From: Sinorhizobium glycinis
GTDB lineage: Bacteria; Pseudomonadota; Alphaproteobacteria; Rhizobiales; Rhizobiaceae
Assembly: GCF_001651865.1 (NCBI RefSeq)
Contig: NZ_LPUX01000050.1
Coordinates: 62,492-126,491 of the forward strand
Reading direction: 5' to 3'
Length of the DNA stretch: 64,000 nt
Below, one piece after another: positions 1 through 8,418 of this stretch. Below the pieces are notes generated by a model. That model was not told the DNA's origin. It was given only the letters and a program-made list of their open reading frames with translations, and ran no database searches. Within the stretch, counting starts at the first letter, position 1. Each line of letters opens with the position of its first letter. The position numbers and the translations under genes are program-made.

Positions 1-2
1 GC

Positions 3-746
3 GGCCTGCCGTTGCTTGCCCCGATGTCCGAAGTGGCCGGCCGGCTTGCCATCCAGGCTGGCGCCACCTCGCTTCAAAAGGCCAATGGCGGTCGTGGCAT
101 CCTGCTCGGCGGCGTGCCCGGCGTGCTTCCCGCCAAGGTGGCGGTCATCGGCGGCGGCGTTGTCGGCCTGCACGCCGCCAAGATGGCTGTCGGCCTCGGT
201 GCCGAGGTTTCGATCCTCGACCGCTCGATCCCGCGCCTGCGCCAGCTCGACGACATCTTCAACGGACGCGTCCACACCCGCTATTCGACGATCGATGCCC
301 TGGAGGAGGAAGTGTTTTCCGCCGACCTGGTGATCGGCGCCGTGCTGATCCCGGGCGCCGCCGCGCCCAAGCTCGTCACGCGCGAAATGCTGTCGGGCAT
401 GAAGAAGGGCGCGGTGATCGTGGACGTCGCGATCGACCAGGGCGGCTGCTTCGAGACTTCGCATGCGACGACCCATTCCGAGCCGACCTACGTGGTGGAC
501 GGAATCGTGCATTATTGCGTCGCCAACATGCCGGGCGCCGTGCCGATCACCTCGACCCATGCGCTCAACAATGCGACGCTCAATTACGGACTGCAGCTTG
601 CTGACCGCGGCCTCAAGGCGATCGCCGAGGACCGGCACTTGCGGGCTGGACTCAACGTCCACCGGGGCCGGGTGACGAATGCGCCTGTCGCCGAGGCGCT
701 CGGCTATGATACTCACGCGCCGGAGAGCGTGCTCAACGTCGCCTGA
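3..746 (+). CDS. ald: Alanine dehydrogenase, 3' part (5' end outside window)
   Basis: NAD-dependent reversible conversion of L-alanine to pyruvate and ammonium in the cytoplasm. About 247 of the usual ~370 residues are visible; the frame is already open at base 3, so the N-terminal catalytic part is cut by the window edge. A Rossmann NAD-binding motif ([10 protein letters not shown]) lies near residue 50 of the visible part. The C-terminal family signature follows, with DQGGCFETS and then [13 protein letters not shown]. It ends with TGA at 744-746. The family assignment is secure; nothing can be said about the promoter or the usual divergent Lrp-type regulator because upstream DNA is missing. 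Confidence 0.95.
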   Translation, partial: GLPLLAPMSEVAGRLAIQAGATSLQKANGGRGILLGGVPGVLPAKVAVIGGGVVGLHAAKMAVGLGAEVSILDRSIPRLRQLDDIFNGRVHTRYSTIDALEEEVFSADLVIGAVLIPGAAAPKLVTREMLSGMKKGAVIVDVAIDQGGCFETSHATTHSEPTYVVDGIVHYCVANMPGAVPITSTHALNNATLNYGLQLADRGLKAIAEDRHLRAGLNVHRGRVTNAPVAEALGYDTHAPESVLNVA

Positions 747-793
747 GCGAATTGCATCAAACCGGCCTGCGTCCTCGGACGCCGGGCCGGCTC

Positions 794-1261
794 TCAGGCT
801 GCTTCGATGCGGCACTGATAGCAATTGTTCTTGGCGGAGCGCACATGCACAGAGGAGACGGCCGACCGCGCCAGCAACTCTTCCGCTCGCTGCTCGAGCA
901 TGTCCGCAGGGACCACGCCGCCGGTTCCGTAGACTATGCGCTCGTTGGCATCGTATCCGCGAAGCAGGTAATCCTTGCTGGATGTGAGGATCGGCGGAAG
1001 CAAGGACTCGTCCGGCGCCCGGCATGCTTCGGCATGCATGAAGATCGGCCCGGTTTCCGCGTAAGGCTGGACTGACGAAAAGGGCCTATAGGCAAGAATC
1101 AGGTAAGCTCGGCCTTGCTCGACATTGCGCAGACAGTGCCGGCACGGAACGCCCATGCCGTCAGAGATGTGCTTTTCCGGCAGGTTGCCATAGGCATCCC
1201 GGCCACCCTGCCGCAACCTTTCCGCATCCATGTCAGGCATCGCGATGTAACGCAGCGTCAT
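794..1261 (-). CDS. DUF1203 family protein
   Basis: A 155-residue soluble protein of unknown function. The central part (GVPCRHCLRNVEQGR, then ILAYRPFS and ETGPIFMHAEAC) and the C-terminal YDANERIVYGTGG stretch fit my memory of the DUF1203 family. An upstream in-frame start exists at 1324, but ATG at 1261 has a clear AGGAG Shine-Dalgarno sequence about 8 bases before it and begins at the family-typical N-terminus (MTLRYIAMPDM), so it is preferred. No signal peptide or membrane segment. It stands alone, convergent with ald. Confidence 0.75.
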   Translation of the reverse strand: MTLRYIAMPDMDAERLRQGGRDAYGNLPEKHISDGMGVPCRHCLRNVEQGRAYLILAYRPFSSVQPYAETGPIFMHAEACRAPDESLLPPILTSSKDYLLRGYDANERIVYGTGGVVPADMLEQRAEELLARSAVSSVHVRSAKNNCYQCRIEAA

Positions 1262-1348
1262 TGGGCGTCTCCTCTTCGTTTCGAAGCTTGGAGAAGATTG
1301 GCCCATTGCGTTTGGTAGCGACACCCGAAACTTGCCGGAGGGGATGGT

Positions 1349-1921
1349 TCAGAGATTCTTCGCGAAGGTGAGCAACTCGTCGTCGCTCAAAGGCCGAACG
1401 ATCGCTTCCCGCGTTGCGACTGGGGAAAAGCCGAACTGCTGGTAGAGTTGCAGGGCGCGGGGATGGTCGAGGCTGTTGGTGGTCACCTTTACTTTGCGTG
1501 GGTCCATCGCCCAGGCAGCAAACAGGGTCTGCAGTAGGAACCATTTCCCGAGGCCGAGGCCGAGGGCATGTTCCATCAGCCCGAAATGGGTAAGTTCGAT
1601 AACATCGCCGTCGCGCTGCTGCAGTTCGAAAAATCCGGCGGGAGCACCGTTGACGTAGAGGACCGTCAGGTTCGTCCGCTTGTCGTGGAGCACCGCCGCC
1701 AGATCCTCGTCGCTCATCCGCAGTCGCTCGGCCCAGTGCCAACGCTTGCCGACGCGGAGATAGAGGAAGCGATAATAGGGAAGCGGAATGTCGGACACAC
1801 GCAGGATCGCCGTGTGTATATTGACGGGCACCGGCAGGCTTTGTTTCGGCGGCGACGTCATCTCGAGTTCAGTCACGTGTGCCGTGATCGCAGCAGGCTT
1901 CGATCCTTGCATGTCCTTCAC
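1349..1921 (-). CDS. GNAT-family N-acetyltransferase
   Basis: Predicted acetyl-CoA-dependent acyltransferase; substrate unknown. The acetyl-CoA pyrophosphate-binding loop of GNAT proteins is visible as GLGLGKW (residues 121-127), preceded by a beta strand ending THFGL and followed by the NSLDHPRALQLYQQFGF segment typical of motif B. The GTG start at 1921 overlaps the TGA of the sulfurtransferase gene (4-base overlap), so the two are probably translationally coupled; ATG codons at 1912 and 1861 are alternatives. Coupling to sseA suggests co-expression but does not identify the substrate. Confidence 0.8.
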   Translation of the reverse strand: MKDMQGSKPAAITAHVTELEMTSPPKQSLPVPVNIHTAILRVSDIPLPYYRFLYLRVGKRWHWAERLRMSDEDLAAVLHDKRTNLTVLYVNGAPAGFFELQQRDGDVIELTHFGLMEHALGLGLGKWFLLQTLFAAWAMDPRKVKVTTNSLDHPRALQLYQQFGFSPVATREAIVRPLSDDELLTFAKNL

Positions 1922-2781
1922 TCTCTACCGATTGCGACCGGGGTATCGGACCGGCCGCCCCATTCCGACCAGGAACCATCATAGAGCGTATTGTTCGTAT
2001 GTCCCAATGATTGAAGCGCAAGGGAAATGATTGCGGCCGTCACGCCGGATCCGCAGGTCGAGACGACCGGCTTCGTCAGATCGATGCCGGCGTTCGCGAA
2101 GGTTTGGCGCAAGCCATCGAGATCCTTGAGCTTGCCCGCCTCTGAAAAGACACCGGAGGGAAGGCTTCTCGCGCCGGGCATGTGTCCCGATCGCATTCCG
2201 GCTCGCGGCTCCGCCTCCTCGCCGGCAAAGCGGCCGGCGCTGCGTGCATCCGCGACTTGGGCGAGGCGGTTTTCGACGATGTCCTTCATGCGCTCGAAGG
2301 ACGTGACGGCCTCCGCATCGAAGTTTGCATGGAAGCTGCGCGGAGCGGGGCTCGGGACCTCGGCACTCGTCGGTCTTCCCTCCGCCTTCCAGCCGTCCAT
2401 GCCGCCGTCAAGAACGAAGGCATTCTTCGCGCCCATGATGCGGAACATCCACCAGACCCGGGGTGCCGTGAAGATGCCCGGCCCGTCATATACGACGATC
2501 GTGTCGTGCTCGCTGATACCCATGGCCCCGACGGCATCGGCAAAGGCTTCCGGGGAGGGCAGGGTATGCGGCAACCCGCTTGCCTGGTCGGCGATCGCAT
2601 CCTGATCGAAAAAGACCGCTCCGGGGATATGCGCGGCCTGGTATTCCGCCGTGGGGTCGCGCTTTTGCGCCGGCAGGTACCAGGCGGCATCGACGATCTT
2701 GACCTCGGGATCGTCAAGGTGCTGCTCGAGCCAGTCCGGGGAGACGACGAAGGCGCTTCTCTTGTTGTTCTCGTTGTTCAT
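1918..2781 (-). CDS. sseA: 3-mercaptopyruvate/thiosulfate sulfurtransferase
   Basis: Two-domain rhodanese that moves sulfur from 3-mercaptopyruvate (or thiosulfate) to a thiol or cyanide acceptor in the cytoplasm. The 287-residue length is normal. The inactive N-terminal rhodanese domain covers about residues 10-140 (HIPGAVFFD, then the WWMFRIMG segment); the catalytic C-terminal domain carries the active-site loop CGSGVTA with the persulfide cysteine at C243. The CGSGVTA loop points to 3-mercaptopyruvate rather than thiosulfate preference. First gene of a minus-strand pair with the GNAT gene; the cysteine-related neighbours (cysteine synthase, AlaX-like) fit a sulfur-metabolism group. Confidence 0.92.
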   Translation of the reverse strand: MNNENNKRSAFVVSPDWLEQHLDDPEVKIVDAAWYLPAQKRDPTAEYQAAHIPGAVFFDQDAIADQASGLPHTLPSPEAFADAVGAMGISEHDTIVVYDGPGIFTAPRVWWMFRIMGAKNAFVLDGGMDGWKAEGRPTSAEVPSPAPRSFHANFDAEAVTSFERMKDIVENRLAQVADARSAGRFAGEEAEPRAGMRSGHMPGARSLPSGVFSEAGKLKDLDGLRQTFANAGIDLTKPVVSTCGSGVTAAIISLALQSLGHTNNTLYDGSWSEWGGRSDTPVAIGRE

Positions 2782-2798
2782 GGTCGTTCTCCACGGAC

Positions 2799-3548
2799 TT
2801 AAAGGGCAGCACGGTCTTCGGCGGTTCCGAAACGGATCCGGAAACGCCGGTTCTCCTTACCCTTCTTCTCGATCTTGGCGATGTGAATGGCGCCGACTTC
2901 CTGCGTCTCCGAGACATGGGTGCCGCCGCAGGGCTGGCTGTCGACCGAGGAGTCTTCGCCGATGCAGACGAGGCTCACGCGCCCCATGCCGACGGGCGGG
3001 CGGACATTCTTGGATTTGACAATGCCCGGATTGGCCGCGAGCTCCTCGTCGGTGATCCATTGCACGTAGACCGGATGATTCGCCTCGACGAGTTCCATCA
3101 GTGCCGCCGTCACCTCATCCTTGTCGATCGTGTGGCTCATGTCGAAATCGACACGGCTCTCCTCCTCGCCGACGGCGGCGCCGGTGACGGGGTAGGGGCA
3201 GACGACGGAGAGCAGGTGGCATGCCGTATGCATCCGCATCAGCCGGTAACGGCGCGGCCAGTCGATGTGGAGGACGAGCTTCTCGCCGAATTTCAGCGGT
3301 GCTTGGCCATCGGCGGGGACATGCACGATGACATCCTTCGTCGCGCCATGCCGCGTGTCCACGATGGGAATCCGACTGCCGTCCTCGCGCTCGAAGAAAC
3401 CGGTGTCGCCTGGCTGGCCGCCGGACGTGGCATAAAAACAGGTCTGGTCGAGTTCGATCCCGCCGTCTTCCAGTATGGCCGTGACGCTTGCTTCACAGGT
3501 CGAAAGGTAGAAATCCTCGCGGAAGAGAGCGGTCACGGTCCTGGACAT
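2799..3548 (-). CDS. AlaX-type alanyl-tRNA editing protein
   Basis: Free-standing editing domain related to the C-terminal half of alanyl-tRNA synthetase, expected to hydrolyse mischarged Ser-tRNA(Ala) or Gly-tRNA(Ala) in the cytoplasm. At 249 residues it matches medium-length AlaX proteins. The zinc site is complete: HTACH (H107, H111) and CGGTH (C207, H211). The N-terminal beta-barrel portion is visible (SGGQPGDTG near residue 45). It lies 8 bases downstream of the cysteine synthase gene on the same strand, probably one transcript. Substrate preference (Ala versus another amino acid) cannot be read from the sequence. Confidence 0.85.
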   Translation of the reverse strand: MSRTVTALFREDFYLSTCEASVTAILEDGGIELDQTCFYATSGGQPGDTGFFEREDGSRIPIVDTRHGATKDVIVHVPADGQAPLKFGEKLVLHIDWPRRYRLMRMHTACHLLSVVCPYPVTGAAVGEEESRVDFDMSHTIDKDEVTAALMELVEANHPVYVQWITDEELAANPGIVKSKNVRPPVGMGRVSLVCIGEDSSVDSQPCGGTHVSETQEVGAIHIAKIEKKGKENRRFRIRFGTAEDRAAL

Positions 3549-3556
3549 TGCAGAGA

Positions 3557-4597
3557 TTATCCTACGGGTTCGTATGGAACGGTGATGTTCGAACTTCTGT
3601 TCAGCCAGGCCGGGACCGGCAGGCCTTTCGAGGCAAGGAAGTCCGGATTGAAGAGTTTCGACTGATAGCGATTACCATAGTCGCAAAGGATCGTCACGAT
3701 CGTATGTCCGGGGCCGAGTTCGCGCGCAAGTCGAACCGCACCGGCGATATTGATCCCGGTGGAACCGCCGACGCAGAGGCCCTCCTTTTCGATGAGATCG
3801 AAGACATAGGGTACCGCCTCTGAATCGGGAATCTGGTAGGCGAAATCGGGCGTGAAGCCCTCGAGGTTGGCGGTGACGCGGCCCTGACCGATGCCCTCGG
3901 TGATCGAGCTTCCGCTCGCCTTCAGTTCGCCATGGGCGTAGTAGTTGTATAGTGCTGCGCCTTCCGGATCGGCAATGCCGATCTTGACAGCGGGGTTCCT
4001 GGCGCGCAATCCCTGCGCCACGCCGGCGAGCGTCCCGCCGGAACCGACGGCGCAGATGAAGCCGTCGACCTTGCCGTCGGTGTCTCGCCAGATCTCCGGC
4101 GCCGTCGTCTGGACATGCGCCTCGCGGTTCGCGACGTTGTCGAACTGATTTGCCCAGATGGCGCCGTTCGGATCGGTCTTGGCCAGCTCGGCTGCCAGCC
4201 GCCCGGAGATCTTCACGTAGTTGTTGGGGTTCCTGTATGGCACGGCCGGAACCTCGACCAGCTCGGCGCCGAGGAGCCGCAACGCGTCCTTCTTTTCCTG
4301 GCTCTGCGTTTCCGGGATCACGATGACGGTGCGATATCCGAGCGCGCTGCCGACGACCGCGAGCCCGATGCCGGTATTGCCGGCCGTTCCCTCGACGATC
4401 ACGCCGCCGGGGCGCAACTGGCCGGCCTTCTCGGCCTCGCGGATGATCCAGAGCGCTGCCCGGTCCTTCACCGATTGCCCGGGATTGAGGAATTCCGCCT
4501 TGCCAAGGATGGTGCAGCCGGTGGCTTCGGAAACGGCGTTGAGCCGGATCAACGGCGTATTGCCGATCGCTTCGAGCACGGACGGATAGACACTCAT
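3557..4597 (-). CDS. cysK: Cysteine synthase (O-acetylserine sulfhydrylase family)
   Basis: PLP enzyme making cysteine from O-acetylserine and sulfide. The 346-residue protein shows the fold-type II signatures: the PLP lysine in NPGQSVKDR (K44), the substrate loop TAGNTG (71-76; TSGNTG in classical CysK), and the phosphate-binding GSGGT. ATG at 4597 is preferred over the in-frame GTG at 4612 because GAGG lies about 9 bases before it. The C-terminal extension past residue 310 is longer than in enteric CysK, as in a rhizobial paralogue group, so the gene symbol is by family, not proven orthology. Probably co-transcribed with the AlaX-type gene. Confidence 0.85.
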   Translation of the reverse strand: MSVYPSVLEAIGNTPLIRLNAVSEATGCTILGKAEFLNPGQSVKDRAALWIIREAEKAGQLRPGGVIVEGTAGNTGIGLAVVGSALGYRTVIVIPETQSQEKKDALRLLGAELVEVPAVPYRNPNNYVKISGRLAAELAKTDPNGAIWANQFDNVANREAHVQTTAPEIWRDTDGKVDGFICAVGSGGTLAGVAQGLRARNPAVKIGIADPEGAALYNYYAHGELKASGSSITEGIGQGRVTANLEGFTPDFAYQIPDSEAVPYVFDLIEKEGLCVGGSTGINIAGAVRLARELGPGHTIVTILCDYGNRYQSKLFNPDFLASKGLPVPAWLNRSSNITVPYEPVG

Positions 4598-4909
4598 CTT
4601 AGAAAACCTCACGCTGGACGGAACGAACGCCTGGCGTCAGCCAAGCATTTACCTCGACGAACGGCAAGCGATAAACATTTGGTTTAAGAGCAGGATCGCC
4701 GAAATATTGGCGTGTTTTCGGCTCAGGCTGTTCAACAGGCAAGAAATAGCGTTTCGCCGCTTTCCTGTCCCGGGCAAAAATCGTCTCCGCTGTCAACTGA
4801 CGGGCGGGAAGCGGAGAATGGGCAGGATTTGCCGTCGGAGAGGCAACGGGTTCGGGCGTGCCGAGCCTTGCGGGAAGGGGAACCTTCCTGAACGACGTGC
4901 GAGGACGAG
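4598..4909. other. Intergenic region between divergent cysK and SDR genes
   Basis: About 310 bases between divergently transcribed genes, so it should carry promoters for both. A 107-codon open frame runs on the minus strand (4599-4922), but its third-position GC looks close to 50 percent by eye, well below the clear genes nearby, and it overlaps both neighbours. I do not call it a gene. Confidence 0.5.
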
Positions 4910-5758
4910 ATGATGAATGCATTTACCGCCCGCCCCGAGCATGGATTGGCGTGGGTAACCGGGGCAAGTTCCGGCATAGGGCGCGCTCTTGCGCTGCGAC
5001 TTGTGGAGGAAGGCTACGCGGTCGTCGTCACGGCGCGCAGCCATGAGAAGCTGGTCGCGCTTCACCATGAGGCCGAAGGGCCAGGCAAGATCATCGTGCT
5101 TGACGGAGATGTCACAGATCCGCGTGATATGGAGCGGTTGCTGACGGCGATCGAATACGAGCACGGCCGGGTGGCGCTCGCGATCCTCAATGCGGGCGTC
5201 GCGATCCCTGTGCGCGGCGACGACCTTCATCTTGAAGCATTCGACAGGAGCATCGCGGTCAATCTGCACGGCGTCGTCAATTGTCTCGTTCCGCTGGTCG
5301 AACATATGAGGGCGAACGGAGATGGGCAGATCGCCATCATGTCGTCGGTGGCGGGCTATGGCGGCCTGCCCATGGGCGCGGCCTACGGCGCTACCAAGGC
5401 GGCACTCATCAACATGACCGAAAGCCTGAAATTCGACCTTGACCGGATCGGCATCCGGCTTCAACTGATCTGTCCCGGCTTCGTCGAAACGCGCGGCGCG
5501 GTGAAGGGCAACTTTCCGCGTCCGGCCCTTGTCAGCGCCGACGAAGCGGCGGAGTGGATATGCCGGGGGCTGAAGTCGAGAAGCTTCGAGATCACCTTCC
5601 CGAAACGCTTCACCTACGCCGTCAAGCTATTGCGGCTTCTGCCTTACGGCGCGTATTTCGCGCTTCTCGACTGGCTCGTGTCCGGGCCGGGCCCGCATGG
5701 TGCGGCTCCGAAGCGCAAGCAGTCTCCGTCCGACAAGCGGCCGCGTCAGGCGGTATGA
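4910..5758 (+). CDS. SDR-family oxidoreductase
   Basis: Classical short-chain dehydrogenase/reductase, NAD(P)(H)-dependent, substrate unknown. Motifs in order: cofactor loop TGASSGIG (17-24), NAG (94-96), catalytic serine in IMSS (S145/S146) and Y159-x3-K163. After the core there is a hydrophobic segment around residues 235-260 and a basic tail, resembling SDRs that sit at membranes and act on lipids. ATG codons at 4910 and 4913 are both possible; GAGGACGAG precedes them. It is monocistronic and convergent with the SMR transporter pair. Confidence 0.88.
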   Translation: MMNAFTARPEHGLAWVTGASSGIGRALALRLVEEGYAVVVTARSHEKLVALHHEAEGPGKIIVLDGDVTDPRDMERLLTAIEYEHGRVALAILNAGVAIPVRGDDLHLEAFDRSIAVNLHGVVNCLVPLVEHMRANGDGQIAIMSSVAGYGGLPMGAAYGATKAALINMTESLKFDLDRIGIRLQLICPGFVETRGAVKGNFPRPALVSADEAAEWICRGLKSRSFEITFPKRFTYAVKLLRLLPYGAYFALLDWLVSGPGPHGAAPKRKQSPSDKRPRQAV

Positions 5759-6072
5759 AGCACCAGCACTGCGCTGAAGACGAGCATGAGGCCGATCCAG
5801 CCGATCGGCTTCAGCTTATGTCCGAAGAAGAGCCGGCCGCAGATCGCCGTGCCGAAGATTCCGGTGCCGCCAAGTACGGCATAGGCGATCGCCAGTTCCA
5901 TGCCCTTGATGGCTTCGGCGAGCAAGGCGAAGGCGGCGAGCACCAGTAGAATGGAAAGCACGCCCCAGCCGCGCTTTGCGAAACCGTTCGACTTCGTGGA
6001 AGCAAGATTGGCCGCGACGTCGAGAACGCCGGCCATGACCGCGAAGGCGAAGGAGACACCGGACGCACTCAT
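5746..6072 (-). CDS. SMR-family transporter subunit, MdtI/EmrE-like
   Basis: Small multidrug resistance protein of 108 residues with four predicted membrane helices. The pattern resembles MdtI (GMELAIAYAVLGGTGI, then the KPIGWIGLMLV helix). The membrane-embedded acidic residue of helix 1, glutamate in almost all SMR proteins, appears as aspartate here (VLDVAAN, D18). The start ATG at 6070-6072 overlaps the stop of the upstream SMR gene by 4 bases, so the two are translated together and likely form a heterodimer, as MdtI and MdtJ do for spermidine. Substrate unknown. Confidence 0.85.
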   Translation of the reverse strand: MSASGVSFAFAVMAGVLDVAANLASTKSNGFAKRGWGVLSILLVLAAFALLAEAIKGMELAIAYAVLGGTGIFGTAICGRLFFGHKLKPIGWIGLMLVFSAVLVLHTA

Positions 6073-6425
6073 GCTGTTGCTTGCTCCACGGTCTCCTGGT
6101 CCTGGGCCTTGCCGGCGTTGACGAGCAGTATGCCCACCACGGCCATCGAAAGGCCGAGCATCTCGCGGCCGCTCAGCACATGACCGAATATGACCACGGA
6201 GACGAGGGTGATGAGCGCGACGCCCGAACCCTCCCAGATCGCATAGGCGACGCCGACCGGGATAGTTTTCACGGCCCTTGCAAGGAACATGTAGGAGAGG
6301 GCGATCGAGGCATACATGACGGCGTGGCCGGTATAGACGCTCGATGTCGAGGCCGCCTTCATGACGGTGAGACCGACCACTTCGGTCGCAATCGCGAGCA
6401 CCAGGAAAAGCCATGCCAAGCGCAT
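6069..6425 (-). CDS. SMR-family transporter subunit, MdtJ-like
   Basis: First gene of the paired SMR system, 118 residues, four membrane helices. Helix 1 carries the conserved glutamate (LAIATEVVG, E15), and the YAIWEGSGVALITL segment closely resembles MdtJ. The pair overlaps by ATGA with the MdtI-like gene. Expected to be a proton-coupled exporter in the inner membrane, acting only together with its partner; polyamine or cationic-drug export is a guess from the Mdt resemblance. I see no guanidine-riboswitch-like leader upstream. Confidence 0.85.
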   Translation of the reverse strand: MRLAWLFLVLAIATEVVGLTVMKAASTSSVYTGHAVMYASIALSYMFLARAVKTIPVGVAYAIWEGSGVALITLVSVVIFGHVLSGREMLGLSMAVVGILLVNAGKAQDQETVEQATA

Positions 6426-6509
6426 GAGGAACCTTCATGAAAAATGGGTGAGGCCTTAGAAAATGAAAAGAGCCACTCGGGCACTCGCCGCGAATGGCTC
6501 TTTCGAAAC

Positions 6510-6584
6510 TGGCTCCCCGGGCCGGATTCGAACCGGCGACCTATCGATTAACAGTCGAGTGCTCTACCGCTGAGCTACCAGGGA
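6510..6584 (-). tRNA. tRNA-Asn (GTT)
   Basis: A 75-nt tRNA including an encoded CCA end. The acceptor stem TCCCTGG pairs with CCGGGGA, the D-arm is AGCTCAGCGGTAGAGC, the anticodon loop CTGTTAA gives GTT (Asn), and the T-arm carries the standard GGTTCGAATCC. Discriminator base G. Confidence 0.96.
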
Positions 6585-6722
6585 ACATCTGCGCCGCAGA
6601 AGTGAGGCTGCTAATACAAATGCTTTGTCGATTTGCCAAGCGGTTTTTCAAAAAAAATCACGGGGGCAGGTTGCGGGCCTGTGGAGAAAGCACCAACTGT
6701 TGAGTGGTTGATTGAAAGAGGC

Positions 6723-7016
6723 ATGATGACGAACGGCGGCAGGAAGAGGTATTTCGGCATCGATCCGCAAACGCGTCAAATCGTGCTCGGCAAATGGCGA
6801 ATCCGGCTGCCCGAGTCGCCGGCCTTGCGCATTGCGATCGGCTCGCTTCTTGTTGTTTGTGGCTTGCTCGGTTTTCTGCCGGTCCTCGGCTTCTGGATGG
6901 TCCCTCTGGGCTTGCTCGTCCTCTCGCATGACATTCCTGCCGTGCGCCGCGCCCGCCGCAGGCTCGCCGTCTGGTGGGCCCGCCGACGTGGGACGGAGAA
7001 TTCATCGGGCAAGTAG
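6723..7016 (+). CDS. Small membrane protein, PGPGW-like
   Basis: A 97-residue protein with an N-terminal basic soluble part and one or two hydrophobic segments (about residues 40-75: IAIGSLLVVCGLLGFLPVLG followed by WMVPLGLLVLS), then an Arg-rich tail. The spacing resembles the PGPGW family of small membrane proteins of unknown function. Tandem ATG codons at 6723 and 6726 follow GAAAGAGG; earlier in-frame starts have no ribosome-binding site. Function not known. Confidence 0.7.
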   Translation: MMTNGGRKRYFGIDPQTRQIVLGKWRIRLPESPALRIAIGSLLVVCGLLGFLPVLGFWMVPLGLLVLSHDIPAVRRARRRLAVWWARRRGTENSSGK

Positions 7017-7229
7017 AGCGGGCATTCTCGCCGAGCGTGTCCTGGAGACGCGCATGGACCGAAACCAATCAGGTCGCCGGTGATGATCGCAACACTGCTC
7101 AACGCCGTGGCAAAACTGCAACTGCCGAATACTATGCACGGTAGAAGTAGGGCCATGAAGCACGCTGCTCTTGAACTCTTCCCCGGACACTGTTTCGTAA
7201 TAAAACTGTCACAATCCGGGGAGCAAAGA

Positions 7230-8018
7230 ATGTTCGACGACAAGATCGAACTTTCCGGTTGGCGCCAATGCGCCGCCGGCCATCAGCGCAGCGTCTTCGA
7301 GAATCGGCTCCATCCGAATTTACTCATCAAGGTTCTGAAGCCGGAATCCAGAGGAGCGAGCGGCACGCGCCGGTCGAGGCGAACATTTGCTTTCCTCCAC
7401 CGGTTCAAGCGCTTCGGGGCCTATCGAACGTTTCGACGTGAAGTCGACGAATTCCTCGAGCAGGCGAGAAAGTTCTCCCTCGCGGACGGCATCGAGCTGC
7501 CAATACCGAGGATATTCGGCTTCGCCCATACCGATCACGGCCTGGGCCTGGTGGTGGAAAAGATAACGAGACGCGACGGGGAACTGGCGCCGACCCTTGC
7601 TCAGTTGGCGTTTTCGGGCCAGCTGACCGCTAGGCATCTCATGATGATCGACGAAATCTTTGAAAGGTTTCGCCGCTTGCACATCGTCATGATGGATGTA
7701 AATCCCGGCAATTTCGTCGTGACCGACCGCCGCGGTTGTGATGAACTCATCTGCGTCGATGGAACCGGCGAAAAGAGTTTTTTGCGCATTTTCGCTTTCA
7801 GTCGCCGCGCCAACGACGTGAAGCTCCAACGGATGCGCTCGAAACTGCTTATCAAGCTTGCAGGAATATTGGAACATCCCGCCGCGTTGCGCGGAGACAA
7901 AACTGTCCGCGCCGCGCTAGGACGCCACCCAAGTCAGGCAAGCCGGTATCTGCGCTTGACAAGCGCCTCGCCGAATTCCGCCCTCTTGGCCGTGATCTTG
8001 TCGAGCGTACCGGTTTGA
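7230..8018 (+). CDS. YrbL-like protein (kinase-fold)
   Basis: A 262-residue cytoplasmic protein resembling YrbL, a protein-kinase-like fold of unknown activity. Visible kinase-like elements: the ATP-lysine strand NLLIKVLKP (about residue 35), MMDVNPGNFVV near residue 155 in place of a catalytic loop with the asparagine kept, and ICVDGTGEKSF in the position of the metal-binding DFG. GGGGAG just before ATG 7230 decides the start over the upstream 7080 codon. The last ~35 residues are not family-like and may be read-through after the natural end. It borders the decayed accessory region. Confidence 0.72.
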   Translation: MFDDKIELSGWRQCAAGHQRSVFENRLHPNLLIKVLKPESRGASGTRRSRRTFAFLHRFKRFGAYRTFRREVDEFLEQARKFSLADGIELPIPRIFGFAHTDHGLGLVVEKITRRDGELAPTLAQLAFSGQLTARHLMMIDEIFERFRRLHIVMMDVNPGNFVVTDRRGCDELICVDGTGEKSFLRIFAFSRRANDVKLQRMRSKLLIKLAGILEHPAALRGDKTVRAALGRHPSQASRYLRLTSASPNSALLAVILSSVPV

Positions 8019-8418
8019 CTGCCTTACAAGATGACGGTCCGCGCGAGTCTTCGCTGGCTCCTGCAGGCAGCAGATATCGAGATCTGACCTTGCGTCGCAC
8101 CTGGATAGTCCCTACTGCATGTTTCCCTAAATCGGGAACAGCCGAAGCTTGGACACGTCCCTTGCGGCGGTTCTGAGGGCAGGGGCACGAAGGTCGGAGA
8201 CGCGCAAGCCGGTGAACATCTGGATCGCCAGATAGAGGATCGCCTTTCTGTGAGCGCGCTGACAGGTGCGAGGAACATAGATGCGCTGCTCCGCGTGGAT
8301 CGAACATCCGGCACGAATAATGACACCTACATCGACGACGTGTCGCTGGTGCTTTACAGTCGCTAGCATAGGTGGCAGTCTCGATCGTCCGGTTGCATTG
8401 GGGTTGAGGGGGGCGTCG
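8019..8418. other. Gene-free stretch with a RIME half-palindrome and an integrase remnant
   Basis: Four hundred bases between the YrbL-like gene and the acyltransferase. It holds one arm of a rhizobial palindrome near 8112-8136 (TGCATGTTT followed by CCTAAATCG, matching the left arm at 51951-51970) with no matching right arm, and a minus-strand tyrosine-recombinase-like fragment (see separate entry). I see no intact gene. Confidence 0.5.
8127..8330 (-). pseudogene. Tyrosine recombinase (integrase) fragment
   Basis: On the minus strand a short stretch reads AILYLAIQMFTGLRVSDL, close to the box I region of tyrosine recombinases (LLLAVQTGLRVSEL), preceded by basic residues that could match the flanking helix. 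There is no complete catalytic domain: the frame stops soon after and no box II is present nearby. Seen as a decay product of an integrase or an integrase-type insertion sequence. The match is short, so this is tentative. Confidence 0.35.

Noticed and set aside
4599-4922. 107-codon minus-strand ORF upstream of cysK
   Set aside because: Third-position GC is near 50 percent, it overlaps both neighbouring starts, and no family is recognised.
6426-6509. Guanidine riboswitch before the SMR pair
   Set aside because: The leader is short and shows no conserved ACGR-type guanidine motif; the proteins resemble MdtIJ rather than guanidine exporters.
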